Made by a program: the position numbers and the translations under genes. The notes beneath the pieces were generated by a model, which saw only the letters and a program-made list of their open reading frames with translations, searched no databases and was not told the DNA's origin. Of a stretch of DNA of 64,000 nt, positions 8,445 through 17,135 are shown piece after piece. The stretch's first letter is position 1. Each line of letters begins with the position of its first letter. The DNA is taken from positions 806,001 to 870,000 of the forward strand of contig NZ_CP135529.1 in the NCBI RefSeq assembly GCF_032401055.1, given 5' to 3'. Source of the DNA: Tardiphaga sp. 709 (GTDB lineage Bacteria; Pseudomonadota; Alphaproteobacteria; Rhizobiales; Xanthobacteraceae).

Positions 8445-9578
8445 ATGGCGTCGCCAACTCATCGCGCGCGGTCACTGCGTGCACTTGCAACCGCAGCCCT
8501 CGCTTTCGCCGCGCTGTCCCTCGCACCTCCCTCCTCCCGCGCCGCCGATATCCCCCGCTTCGAGGTCGACGCGTCCTGGCCGAAGCCGCTGCCGAACAAC
8601 TGGATCCTCGGTCAGGTCGGCGGCATCACGACCGACAAGGACGGCCATGTCTGGGTGATCCATCGCCCGCGCTCGCTGACCGATGACGAGAAAGGCGCGG
8701 CACTCAATCCGCCGCGTTCGAAGTGCTGCGTCTCCGCGCCGCCCGTGCTGGAATTCGATGCCGCCGGCAATCTGCTACGCTCATGGGGCGGGCCTGGCGA
8801 AGGCTATGAGTGGGTCGGCCGCGAGCATGGTATCGAGGTCAGCGATGACGGCTTCGTCTGGGTCGGTGGCAATCTCGACAACGACAATGCGATCCTGAAA
8901 TTCACCACTGACGGCAAGTTCGTGATGCAGATCGGCAAGATCGCGCCGAGCAAGGGCAGCAACGACACCACGCAGCTCGGCAAGCCCGCCGAGACGGCCA
9001 TCGACAAGGATGCCAACGAAATCTACGTCGCTGACGGCTACGGCAATCGCCGCGTCATCGTATTCGACGCCACCACCGGCGCCTACAAGCGGCACTGGGG
9101 CGCCTATGGCAACAAGCCGAATGACGACAAGCAGGCGGCTTACGACCCGAACGCGCCGGTGGCACAGCAATTCGGCAATCCCGTGCATTGCGTGAAGCTC
9201 GCCAATGACGGCCTTGTCTATGTCTGCGACCGCATCAATAACCGCGTGCAGGTGTTCAAGAAAGACGGCAGCTTCGTGAAGGAGTGGTTCTACGAAAAGG
9301 CCACGCTTGGAAATGGCGCGGTTTGGGATCTCGCGGTGTGGCCCGACCCGAAACAGAGCTGGCTCTTGACCGCCGACGGCGAGAACAACGAGATCCGCGT
9401 CATCAATCGCGACGATGGCAAGGTCGTCGGCACCTTCGGCAGAAATGGCCGCCAAGCCGGCCAGTTCCACTGGATTCACGCCATGGCTGTCGATGCCAAG
9501 GGCAACGTCTATACAGCCGAAGTCGACACCGGAAAGCGCATCCAGAAGTTCAGGCTGGTCTCGGATGCGCTGAAGTAA
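8445..9578 (+). CDS. Secreted NHL-repeat beta-propeller protein
   Basis: A probable periplasmic six-bladed propeller of 377 residues. After a signal peptide (RALATAALAFAALSL..SSRAAD) come repeated blades of the type ITTDKDGHVWVI, IEVSDDGFVWVGG, EIYVADGYGNRRVIVFD, LVYVCDRINNRVQVF and MAVDAKGNVYTAEV, which is the NHL pattern. A CC pair (SKCCVSAPP) may form a disulfide. The frame is open upstream to 8361, but AGGGAGG six bases ahead of the ATG at 8445 and the signal peptide decide the start. Relatives resemble peptidyl-alpha-hydroxyglycine lyase propellers; an enzyme role is not demonstrated. Confidence 0.82.
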   Translation: MASPTHRARSLRALATAALAFAALSLAPPSSRAADIPRFEVDASWPKPLPNNWILGQVGGITTDKDGHVWVIHRPRSLTDDEKGAALNPPRSKCCVSAPPVLEFDAAGNLLRSWGGPGEGYEWVGREHGIEVSDDGFVWVGGNLDNDNAILKFTTDGKFVMQIGKIAPSKGSNDTTQLGKPAETAIDKDANEIYVADGYGNRRVIVFDATTGAYKRHWGAYGNKPNDDKQAAYDPNAPVAQQFGNPVHCVKLANDGLVYVCDRINNRVQVFKKDGSFVKEWFYEKATLGNGAVWDLAVWPDPKQSWLLTADGENNEIRVINRDDGKVVGTFGRNGRQAGQFHWIHAMAVDAKGNVYTAEVDTGKRIQKFRLVSDALK

Positions 9579-9647
9579 TCATCGCGACAAGTTATAATCA
9601 GACCGACGGGTTCTGGTCCCGATGACGCGTGCCCCATGCTGATGCAT

Positions 9648-9692
9648 GCGAACAATGGAGCTGTCCATCATCTGGACAGCCGCATTGTTCGC
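9648..9692. other. Long compound stem-loop
   Basis: GCGAACAATG (9648-9657) pairs with CATTGTTCGC (9683-9692), and inside it GCTGTCCA (9660-9667) pairs with TGGACAGC (9673-9680) around a five-base loop. The two perfect stems are separated by a tiny bulge. No T-run follows on the + strand. It could be a terminator for the NHL gene, a processed RNA hairpin or a protein-binding site. Confidence 0.6.
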
Positions 9693-9826
9693 GCTCCCGG
9701 TTTGGGAATTTGAATCACTGACGTTCAGCCAAACGCAATGGCCCTGGTCCGGCTCTCGCCCTTCGGGACGAAGCCGACAATCCATGCTAGTCTCGCGCGC
9801 CATCAAACGGACGACGGGTGATAGCA

Positions 9827-10639
9827 ATGCTGGAAACCGACAAGTTGTTCGCTGGCTCGATTCCGGAAAACTACGACCGCTATATGGTGCCGTTGATTTT
9901 CGAGCCCTACGCCGCAGATCTTGCACAACGCGCAGCGTCTTTCTCGCCAGGCGCCGTTCTGGAAATCGCCGCGGGCACCGGGGTTGTCACCCGCGCGCTG
10001 GCGCCAAAACTGTCCCCTGGCGCAAGCTATATTGTCACCGACCTCAACCAGCCGATGCTCGACTACGCCGCATCGCGACAAGCTCCCGACGATAGCATCA
10101 GATGGCGACAAGCGGATGCTCTGGCGCTCCCGTTTGAAAATGCCGCCTTCGATCTCGTGTGTTGTCAGTTCGGTGCGATGTTCTTTCCCGACCGCCCAGC
10201 CGCCTACCGCGAAGCGAAGCGAGTTCTGAAGCCCGGAGGGCATCTTCTATTCAATGTATGGGATCGCATCGAGGACAATGTATTTGCTGACGATGTGACG
10301 AATGCTCTCGCAAAGATCTTTCCGGACGACCCGCCGCGCTTTCTGGCGCGCACGCCACACGGCTACCACGATACGGCACTGATCCATCGCGAGCTGGAGG
10401 ACGCAGGTTTCTCCCACGTCACGATCGAGACGAGAGCCGAACAAAGCCGCGCATCCTCGCCGCGGCTTCCAGCCGTTGCCTATTGTCAGGGAACTGTTCT
10501 TCGCACCGAAATTGAAGCCAGAGACGCCGGAAAACTGGAAGCTGCAACCGACTACGCAGCATCTGAAATTGCGCGCAGACATGGCAACGGCGAGATTGCT
10601 GCCAAGATTCAGGCGCATGTGATCGTGGCTGTGGCCTGA
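9827..10639 (+). CDS. SAM-dependent class I methyltransferase
   Basis: A 270-residue methyltransferase of the UbiE/Methyltransf_11 type. The SAM-binding motif I is VLEIAAGTGVVTRAL, motif II follows at YIVTDLNQPMLDYA, and the motif around FDLVCCQFGAMFFPD plus the KRVLKPGGHLLFNVWD segment complete the fold. The substrate is unknown; similarity to ubiquinone or menaquinone methylases does not prove that role. The ATG at 9827 is chosen over the GTG at 9818 because the family begins close to MLETDKLF. It precedes the haem-acquisition locus but is separated from it by about 150 bases. Confidence 0.85.
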   Translation: MLETDKLFAGSIPENYDRYMVPLIFEPYAADLAQRAASFSPGAVLEIAAGTGVVTRALAPKLSPGASYIVTDLNQPMLDYAASRQAPDDSIRWRQADALALPFENAAFDLVCCQFGAMFFPDRPAAYREAKRVLKPGGHLLFNVWDRIEDNVFADDVTNALAKIFPDDPPRFLARTPHGYHDTALIHRELEDAGFSHVTIETRAEQSRASSPRLPAVAYCQGTVLRTEIEARDAGKLEAATDYAASEIARRHGNGEIAAKIQAHVIVAVA

Positions 10640-10688
10640 ATGTCGGAATATCCCGCACCGACACTTCGCGTGGCCAGGCTTCCGTGAG

Positions 10689-10705
10689 TTTCGAACCGTT
10701 CTATG
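10689..10705. promoter_or_regulatory. Possible Irr-type iron-control box
   Basis: The 17 bases TTTCGAACCGTTCTATG match the rhizobial iron-control element pattern TTTAGAA-NNN-TTCTAAA at most defined positions, including both GAA/TTC half-sites. It lies upstream of the sigma factor that heads the haem-acquisition genes, where Irr control would make sense. It is recognised by eye from the known consensus only. Confidence 0.4.
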
Positions 10706-10793
10706 TCACGTCCTCATCAATAACTTGAGCTGAACGGTGGTACCGTCTATCTCTGCCGGACAATCAGGAGCATCCTGACCGCAGGAACCGGTG

Positions 10794-10946
10794 ATGAGCG
10801 AGATTTCCGATAGCGACATCAGCGCCGTCGGCGACATGATTGATGATCTCGTCATACAGACAACGTATCGTCTGTATCGATCAGCTATCGTCCCGTTCTC
10901 AATGATCACCGCAACGCATCGAATCCCGTCTTGTTCGAACGCGTGA
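10794..10946 (+). CDS. Possible 50-codon small ORF upstream of the ECF sigma gene
   Basis: The ORF starts at ATG with an upstream AGGA, encodes a 50-residue peptide beginning MSEISDSDISAVGDMIDDL, and ends at TGA four bases before the sigma-factor ATG. No family was recognised. It overlaps the inverted repeat at 10854-10877. The close spacing suggests a leader peptide or small coupled protein, but codon use is unremarkable and it may be chance. Confidence 0.3.
   Translation: MSEISDSDISAVGDMIDDLVIQTTYRLYRSAIVPFSMITATHRIPSCSNA
10854..10877. promoter_or_regulatory. Inverted repeat upstream of the sigma gene (possible operator)
   Basis: ATACAGAC (10854-10861) and GTCTGTAT (10870-10877) are perfect inverted copies around the eight-base spacer AACGTATC. 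The site is about 75 bases before the sigma-factor start. The dyad is operator-like; the binding protein is unknown, and it could alternatively form an RNA hairpin in the leader. Confidence 0.45.
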
Positions 10947-10950
10947 CATC

Positions 10951-11481
10951 ATGACCCTCTGGAAGAGCACGATCGCGAGGCTCTTTACGTCACATCGCGC
11001 TCATCTCGAAACGCTGGTGCGTCGCCGGGTTCGTGATCGTGAAGTAGCTTCGGAGATCGTCCAGGATGTCTTCGCCAGGGTACTTGCTGCCGGTACCAAT
11101 GGCTCGGACGAAGACAACAAGCGCGTCCTGTACGCCGCGGCCCGGAACGCCGCAATCGATCACAATCTGACGGCATCGCGGCGGCATCATATGCTCGCCG
11201 ACGTGCTGCCTGAACAACTCAGTCCCGGGCAACCATCGGAAGATGCAGCATTGCAGGCGCGCGAAGCCGTCGCTGCACTGGATCGCGCGCTCGCGCAGCT
11301 CCCCGCCCGAACCCGCGAGATCTTCGTTCGCCGACGTGTCAATGGCGAGTCCAATGCCGAGATCGCACAGCGGTTCGGCATTTCCGTAAGTGCCGTCGAA
11401 AAACATCTGCTACGCGCCATGCAGCACTGCCGCGCCGCCGTGGACGATCATCTCAACCTCGCCAGCAAAGATTTCCGCTAA
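10951..11481 (+). CDS. FecI-type ECF RNA polymerase sigma factor (HasI-like)
   Basis: A 176-residue extracytoplasmic-function sigma factor. Region 2 is visible as REVASEIVQDVFARVLA..VLYAAARNAAIDH and region 4 as LPARTREIFVRRRVNGESNAEIAQRFGISVSAVEKHL, the FecI-like helix-turn-helix. It is followed by a FecR-type anti-sigma gene and a TonB receptor with a signalling domain, so the expected circuit is surface signalling: loaded receptor, FecR, sigma, then transcription of the receptor and hemophore genes. Serratia HasI is the best-known equivalent. Its own expression may depend on the upstream Irr-like box and dyad. Confidence 0.9.
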   Translation: MTLWKSTIARLFTSHRAHLETLVRRRVRDREVASEIVQDVFARVLAAGTNGSDEDNKRVLYAAARNAAIDHNLTASRRHHMLADVLPEQLSPGQPSEDAALQAREAVAALDRALAQLPARTREIFVRRRVNGESNAEIAQRFGISVSAVEKHLLRAMQHCRAAVDDHLNLASKDFR

Positions 11482-11593
11482 AATGGATGTGGGTTCTTTC
11501 TCGTCGCTCGTTGTAAAGGTAGGAGTAGCTGGAACGCTTCTAACGGCAGGAGCATTCCCGCGTCGCCTTTTCGATCGATCGAAGGAATTGCTG

Positions 11594-12538
11594 ATGAAAC
11601 CTGGCGACCGGCCAACGAAAGCACAGTGCGCCGCCGCTGATCTTTGGCTCATCCGACGCGACGGGACGACAACCGAGGCCGACGAGGCATCCTTTCGGCA
11701 ATGGCTCGATGAGGATCATCGTCATCAACTTGCCTATCGTGAAGCAGCGACGATCTGGCAGCAGCTTGAGGAGCCTGCCATTCGACTGGCTGCACGCGAC
11801 CATCGTCGCGGCAACATCGCTGCCCGGCGCCGGATGGGATGGTGGCCGGCATTGCCGGCAGCGATCGCCGCGGCCTGCGTCATCTGGTTCGTCAATCCAT
11901 CGATGCTCGAGAACTGGCAGGCAGATATTGTCACGGCGCGTGGTCAGGTGATCGCCCGGGACCTGCCGGACGGCTCCCGCCTGAACATCGGTGCCGACAC
12001 TGCCCTGGACTTAGACTTCAAGGATGGTCGACGCCGGGTCGTTCTACGCCGTGGCCAGGCCTTCTTCGATGTAAAGCCAGACCAGACCGCCTTCACGGTC
12101 GACGGCGGCGCAGGCGAAATCCGCGTGCTCGGGACTGCCTTCAATATCGACCGGACGGCCGATGGTGTCGAGGTGACAGTTCAGCGCGGACTGGTGTCGG
12201 TCGCCGGCCAGGACCGCGATGCGACCGTCAAGCTATCGGCAAACCAGCATGTGCGCGTGTCCGGCGGAAAGCTCGGCGCCGTTGAAACCGGAGACATCGA
12301 TGCCAGGCTCGCGTGGATATCCGGCCGTCTGGTCTTCGACCGCGTCCCGCTGCATCGGGTCGTCGAAGCGCTGCAGCGCCAGACGTCAAGCCGCATCGTC
12401 ATCCGCGGTCGCTTCAGCGATCTGCTCGTCTCCGGCACGTTTCCGACCACGAATGTCGATGAAAGCCTCACAGCCATTGCCGGCATGATCGAGGGCAACG
12501 TCGCCCATCTCACCCCTTGGGTGACTGTCATCTACTAA
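11594..12538 (+). CDS. FecR-family anti-sigma factor (HasS-like)
   Basis: An inner-membrane regulator of 314 residues that holds the sigma factor inactive until the receptor signals. An N-terminal cytosolic domain (about 1-85: AADLWLIRRDG, FRQWLDEDHRHQLAYREA) binds sigma. One membrane helix follows (LPAAIAAACVIWFVN), then the periplasmic FecR domain (ARGQVIARDLPDGSRLNIGADTAL in spirit, RGQAFFDVKPD, GTAFNI). The C-terminal end (SRIVIRGRFSDLLVSGTF) contacts the receptor's STN domain in relatives. GAAGGA ahead of the ATG at 11594 decides the start. A hairpin at 12575-12602 follows. Confidence 0.9.
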   Translation: MKPGDRPTKAQCAAADLWLIRRDGTTTEADEASFRQWLDEDHRHQLAYREAATIWQQLEEPAIRLAARDHRRGNIAARRRMGWWPALPAAIAAACVIWFVNPSMLENWQADIVTARGQVIARDLPDGSRLNIGADTALDLDFKDGRRRVVLRRGQAFFDVKPDQTAFTVDGGAGEIRVLGTAFNIDRTADGVEVTVQRGLVSVAGQDRDATVKLSANQHVRVSGGKLGAVETGDIDARLAWISGRLVFDRVPLHRVVEALQRQTSSRIVIRGRFSDLLVSGTFPTTNVDESLTAIAGMIEGNVAHLTPWVTVIY

Positions 12539-12574
12539 ACTCCTCCGCTGTTTACCGGAATTCTAAACCGCAAC

Positions 12575-12602
12575 ACCCACAGACCTGATGTGGGTTTGAT
12601 TT
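12575..12602 (+). terminator. Weak intrinsic terminator or attenuator after the FecR gene
   Basis: ACCCACA (12575-12581) pairs with TGTGGGT (12589-12595) around a seven-base loop and is followed by TTGATTT. The stem is short and the T-run imperfect, so it may separate the sigma/FecR unit from the receptor transcript only partially. Confidence 0.4.
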
Positions 12603-12692
12603 CGTGACTCGTTGAACTGGATGAAGAGCAGACGCTCTTCGCGGCGCTGGGGCGGCGCACAGCAAACAACGAGAGAGCGGAGTTCGTGCGTA

Positions 12693-15333
12693 ATGCGGTT
12701 CGGGGGTGGACGGGGCGTCGCTCGCCATGTGGCGAGCGGGCTGATCGGCATATTGCCGTTGATCACGACAATACCGGCCTTTGGCCAAAACAATGTCGAC
12801 GCAACAGCGACTACCCCTGCGACTTACCCGTTCAACATTTCCGCCAAGCCTCTTGCAGCGGCAATTGCGGATCTCGGCGCCAGCAGCGGATGGCGCATCC
12901 TCTACACGATCCAGCTCGCGCCAGACATGCGCAGCCGGCCGTTGAACGGCAATTACACGGTGGCACAGGCGCTCGCACAGCTCCTGGCCGGCACAGGAAT
13001 TACGTATCGCATCACCGGCCCGAAAGCCGCGTTGCTGATCGATCCGTCGCAGAGCCGCGCGGGGCCCGTCCCTTCCGGCGACGGCGTCCAACTCGATACG
13101 ATCGTCGTCGATGCGGCCAGGAGCGATAATACGACGGGCTCCGGCTATCAGGGAACACCGGACTGGGTCTATCAGCGACCGGCAGCCATCAGCGTGATTT
13201 CCCGCGAGGCGATCGAGAGCAGCCCGACGCGCAATGCGCGCGATCTCCTGGATAATGTGGCCGGCGTCTATGCCAATCGCTCGGCGGCGCAGAACCCTGG
13301 CATCAGCGTCAATATCCGCGGCCTGCAGGACCAGGACCGCATTGCCACCATGATCGACGGCGCGCGGCAGAATTTCCAGCGCAGCGGCCACGGTGCGACG
13401 CAACGGACCTATGTCGACACCGCCTTCCTGCGCCAGATCGACGTGGAGAAAAGTACGACGTCGGGCGTCGGCAGCGCCGGTGCGCTTGGCGGCCTGGTCA
13501 ATTTTCGCACCTTCATCGCCGACGATTTGATCAAGCCCGGCAACCAGTATGGCGGCGTGGTGAATGCCACCACGGGTACCAACGCCTACAATTTCGATGG
13601 CTCGACGGCAGCAGCCGTCCGCGTGTCGGAACGCTTCTCGGTGCTCGGCGGCGTCAGCTACAAGAATATCGGCGCCTACGATATCGGCAAGAACGGTACC
13701 ATCGGTGATGGCATGAAGGCCTATGACGGCAATGTCTTCCTGTTCTCCGGCCAGGAGGTGTTCTCGACGATCCTCAAGGCCGAGGCGCTGACGACCGAGG
13801 ACGTGAAGATCACGATCGGCTGGCTGCATAACGATTCCCGGTACAATACCGGAAACTACGATGACACGATCGCACGCGGCGGAATCCTGAAGTCCAGCGA
13901 GCAAGTCGCCAACGACACGTTCACGTCCGCGGTCGACTGGAATCCGGGCAATGACATCGTCGATCTGAAAGCCAAGCTCTATTACAACCACCTCAAGAAC
14001 GACACGGTTTCCGATGGCGCATTTGCACTGACCGGGCCATCGAATTTCGTGTTCTCGACACTGGGCGGAAGCGTCGAGAATACCAGCCGTTTCGCGACCG
14101 GCATCGGTGCACTGGCACTCAATTACGGCGTGGAAGCGTTCAGCGACACCGGCAAGACGACGCTGCAGCGCGGTTTTGTCGCTGGCAACGGTGTCGACTA
14201 TTCGAGCACGCTGACCGGCGGCACGCCGAGCGGAAACCGCGACGTCGCCAGCGGTTTCGGCACCGCGACTCTCAAGCCGGCGGAATGGGTGACCCTGATC
14301 GGCGGCGTCCGTTACGACTGGTATCATGTCGCGGGCAATGCGACGATCTACGGCGAAAGCCAAGAGATCGTCGGGCAACGGATGACCAATCCCGGAAGAC
14401 CGGCCATCTGCAATGCGCGCGGCTGCGGCGCAGCCGTCCCACCGACATATGTGCCTATCATTGGCACCGTTTATAGGCCGTACAATCTCGATGTCGATAA
14501 ATCGGGCGGGACCTGGCTCCCGAATTTCACGGTCGCGTTTCAACCAGTCGATTGGCTGCAGCCCTTCGTAAAATACTCCAAGAGCTATCGGCCGCCAACG
14601 ATCATGGAATCATTCCTGAACGGCGGCCACGATGCAAATGAGATCAATGGCTACGCCCCGAACCCGTTCCTGCGTCCGGAACGCGGCGACACCTACGAGG
14701 CCGGCTTCAATGTTCTGGCCAACGGCATCCTGACCGAGCGCGACACCGTGCGCTTCAAGGCCGTCGGCTTCTATCGCGAGATCACCGACTATATCAGCTT
14801 CGGTCAGAATCGAGAATGCGAACAACGCACAACAATACACCTCCTACGTCAATCTCAACGGCGTCACGCGAATGAAGGGCGTCGAGATCGAGGCTAACTA
14901 CGACGCGCGCTTCCTCTATATCGGTGGCACCGTCACGCGCATCGACACAGATTTCGCCAACAGTTTCACCAGCCCAACAGGGCGGGACATGCCGATCAAC
15001 AGCGGCCTCGGCGCCCCTGTCATCTTCGAGCAGCCGAAACTGCGCGTCACCATCGATGCGGGCATCCGGCTGCTCGATGAGAAGCTCACGCTCGGAACAC
15101 GTATCGTCGATGTATCGAAGACCGAGCCCGCCATGGGTTCACTCCGGAGTGGATACGATATGCCGGCCTATCGCGTCTACGACATCTATGGGTCCTACGC
15201 CTTCGACGAAGCGACCAAACTACGATTCGCGGTGAACAATCTCACCGACGTCGCCTATGCGCCCGCCGTCGGCGCCAATTTCTACGCCGCACCGGGCCGT
15301 ACCGCGACGGTGTCGCTGAACTACAAATTCTAG
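12693..15333 (+). pseudogene. hasR: TonB-dependent haem/hemophore receptor HasR-like, frameshifted
   Basis: Outer-membrane receptor for hemophore-bound or free haem. After a signal peptide comes an STN signalling domain (about residues 45-105, YPFNISAKPLAAAIADLG), a plug domain (AISVISREAIESSPTRNARDLLDNVAGVY, NIRGLQDQDRI) and a 22-strand barrel ending in the canonical SLNYKF aromatic terminus. The frame breaks at about 14811: EITDYISFGQN is in one frame, and ENANNAQQYTSYVNLNG continues in the next, as if one base were inserted. Corrected, the product is about 879 residues. Both halves are well conserved, so a sequencing error or very recent mutation is likely. The start at 12693 (another ATG at 12621) gives the signal peptide. 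Confidence 0.82.
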
Positions 15334-15406
15334 GAATTCCCGCCCCATTGGCGTGGATGGAGGCCCGCCACAAGGCGGGCAAAACAAGCAGAGAAGGGTT
15401 TCGAGA

Positions 15407-16221
15407 ATGGCACTCAATCTTCAGCTTACGGCAGCAAGCAGCGACCTCGCGACATATCTGGCGTCGTACGACGCCAACTTCACCTACAATGGAAACGGCT
15501 GGTTCTCCACCTCGTTCACCGGCCAGGATCAGTGGTCGGCCGGTGTCGATACCGAAGGAACCGACAATAGTCTGCCTTCCGTCATCATGAATATCCATGA
15601 CTACAGCTATTCGCCCGGTGCATTCAACGGCGACGTGGAATCGCTCTCACTCGGTCATAATCTTGAATATGTGCCGGCCACGGATCTGTGGGTGCAAGAT
15701 CAGGAACTGATCATCACCAATAGCAGTGGCTACATGCCCGTCACCACCACCTTCAATCAGGCGATCTATTCGCTTTCGCATGGCGGGCAGGTCGATGGCG
15801 GGACGTTCTTCGGTCAGTCATTCGCTGGTCTGACCGACTATTTTGCCGAACAAGGGACGAACCAGACCGGTACCGCTGGCGACGATGTTCTCGTCAGCTT
15901 CGCTGGCGACGACGTTCTGACCGGCAATGGGGGCGTGCTGGTCGATACGTTCCTCTGGAGCGCGAATTACTACGATACTGCCGCCGGCACTGCAGCGCAG
16001 GGCTGGGCGACGACGTCATCACGGATTTCTTCGACGGCGCCGACCAGATCCAGATCTCCGGCTTCGGCTGGGCCAATGCCACAGCATTCCAGGGCGCAGG
16101 CGGCAGCCTGTCCGGCAATGTCCTCACCTATGCCGACGCGACCAACGGCCTGACCAGCACCATTACGGTGAATTTCGCTGGCGGCGGCACGCTGGACTGG
16201 AGCGATATCGCCTTCGTCTAA
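15407..16221 (+). pseudogene. hasA: HasA-like hemophore with RTX-type tail, copy 1, frameshifted
   Basis: An extracellular haem-binding protein exported without a signal peptide. Residues 1-150 resemble HasA (LATYLASYDANFTYNG, SLSLGHNLEYV, SPYS/DLWVQD-like strand). Unlike classical HasA, a calcium-binding RTX-like part follows (TGTAGDDVLVSFAGDDVLTGNGG), and the protein ends in WSDIAFV, an acidic-hydrophobic end typical of type I secretion substrates. One base is missing at about 15999: VDTFLWSANYYD is in the first frame, and LGDDVITDFFDGADQIQISG continues in another. Corrected length is 271 residues. The start ATG at 15407 has GAAGG upstream. It lies 73 bases after the receptor gene. Confidence 0.78.
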
Positions 16222-16230
16222 CGGGCTTCG

Positions 16231-16283
16231 CTGCGAATTCGCAGCCACGCAACCTGCTGACGCGACACTGATGTCGCGTCAGC
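16231..16283 (+). other. Strong hairpin between the two hemophore genes
   Basis: GCTGACGCGACA (16256-16267) and TGTCGCGTCAGC (16272-16283) form a perfect 12-base stem with a CTGA loop. Just before it is the 14-base palindrome CTGCGAATTCGCAG (16231-16244). No T-run follows, so an RNA-processing or stabilising element that adjusts hemophore dosage relative to the secretion genes is more likely than a full terminator. Confidence 0.6.
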
Positions 16284-16368
16284 CCCTTGCATCGGGGTCG
16301 CCCGCAAGCTGATCACGACGCGCTGCCGGATCACGACGTCCCGACAACCCAAATCCTGAGGAACGACA

Positions 16369-17124
16369 ATGGCACTGACTGTCACCTACAGCGAAGCAAG
16401 CAGCAATCTGCCCGCTTACCTCGACAACTGGATCGACAATTTCGAATATCGCGGCGCCGGAAATTTCAACGCCGTGAAGAACACAACCGACCAATGGTAT
16501 GCCGGCACACGCATCGTCGGCGGTGTCGATAACGACAAGTCGTCGATCATCGTGAGCGGCGATGACTTCTCCTATACGCCGGGCGTTATCGATGGCACGG
16601 TCACCAACCTGACACTTGGTAGCAATCTGGCTTATGTCTCATCGACCGACCTGTGGGTCCAGGATCCCGGTCTGTCGATCGGATTCAGCGGCGCAACGCT
16701 GACGCCGGCCTTCGATGCCGCGATCACCGACCTGTCGCAGAATGGCAGCCTGAACGGCCTCTACGGCTACTTTGCCGAACAGGGCACCATTCAGACCGGC
16801 ACCGCCGGCGACGATGTCATGCTGAGCTTCGGTGGCAATGACAGCTTCACTGGCGGTCTTGGCAACGATACGCTCGTTTTCGCCGACGGATGGGCCAATG
16901 ACGTCGTGCTGGATTTTCACGCAGCCGCGGGCGATTTCGACGTCCTCGACCTGCAGGGCGTGACCAACATCTCGAACTATGTCGACCTGTTCTTCAACCA
17001 CAGCAACTGGTGGGACAATAGCAACGTGCTCACCATCACCGATGGCGCGAACTCGATCCAGCTCGATGGCTATGTCGGGACAGACATGCTTGGTCTGATC
17101 CTGGACGGCCACTTCACCGTCTGA
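16369..17124 (+). CDS. hasA: HasA-like hemophore with RTX-type tail, copy 2
   Basis: An intact 251-residue secreted haem carrier, paralogous to the gene just upstream. Residues 1-140 share the HasA pattern (MALTVTYSEASSNLPAYLDNW, NLTLGSNLAYV, DLWVQD). In the region matching the HasA haem loop, FSYTPG keeps a tyrosine where HasA has its Tyr75 ligand, while the usual His32 and His83 equivalents are not seen. An RTX-like stretch follows (GTAGDDVMLSFGGNDSFTGGLGNDTLVF is its span, residues about 143-170), then a beta-rich tail ending GHFTV. GAGGA precedes the ATG. The exporter gene starts 11 bases after its stop, so export is almost certainly through that system. Confidence 0.82.
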   Translation: MALTVTYSEASSNLPAYLDNWIDNFEYRGAGNFNAVKNTTDQWYAGTRIVGGVDNDKSSIIVSGDDFSYTPGVIDGTVTNLTLGSNLAYVSSTDLWVQDPGLSIGFSGATLTPAFDAAITDLSQNGSLNGLYGYFAEQGTIQTGTAGDDVMLSFGGNDSFTGGLGNDTLVFADGWANDVVLDFHAAAGDFDVLDLQGVTNISNYVDLFFNHSNWWDNSNVLTITDGANSIQLDGYVGTDMLGLILDGHFTV

Positions 17125-17135
17125 GCAGAGCTGTC

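Noticed and set aside
10706-10909. 67-codon minus-strand frame upstream of the sigma gene, considered as a HemP-like protein
   Set aside because: It lacks the short HemP pattern, starts without a ribosome site and overlaps the dyad region; probably not coding.
12552-14543. 663-codon open frame antisense to the receptor gene
   Set aside because: Shadow of the TonB receptor; composition is typical of antisense reading of GC-rich DNA, and there is no domain pattern.
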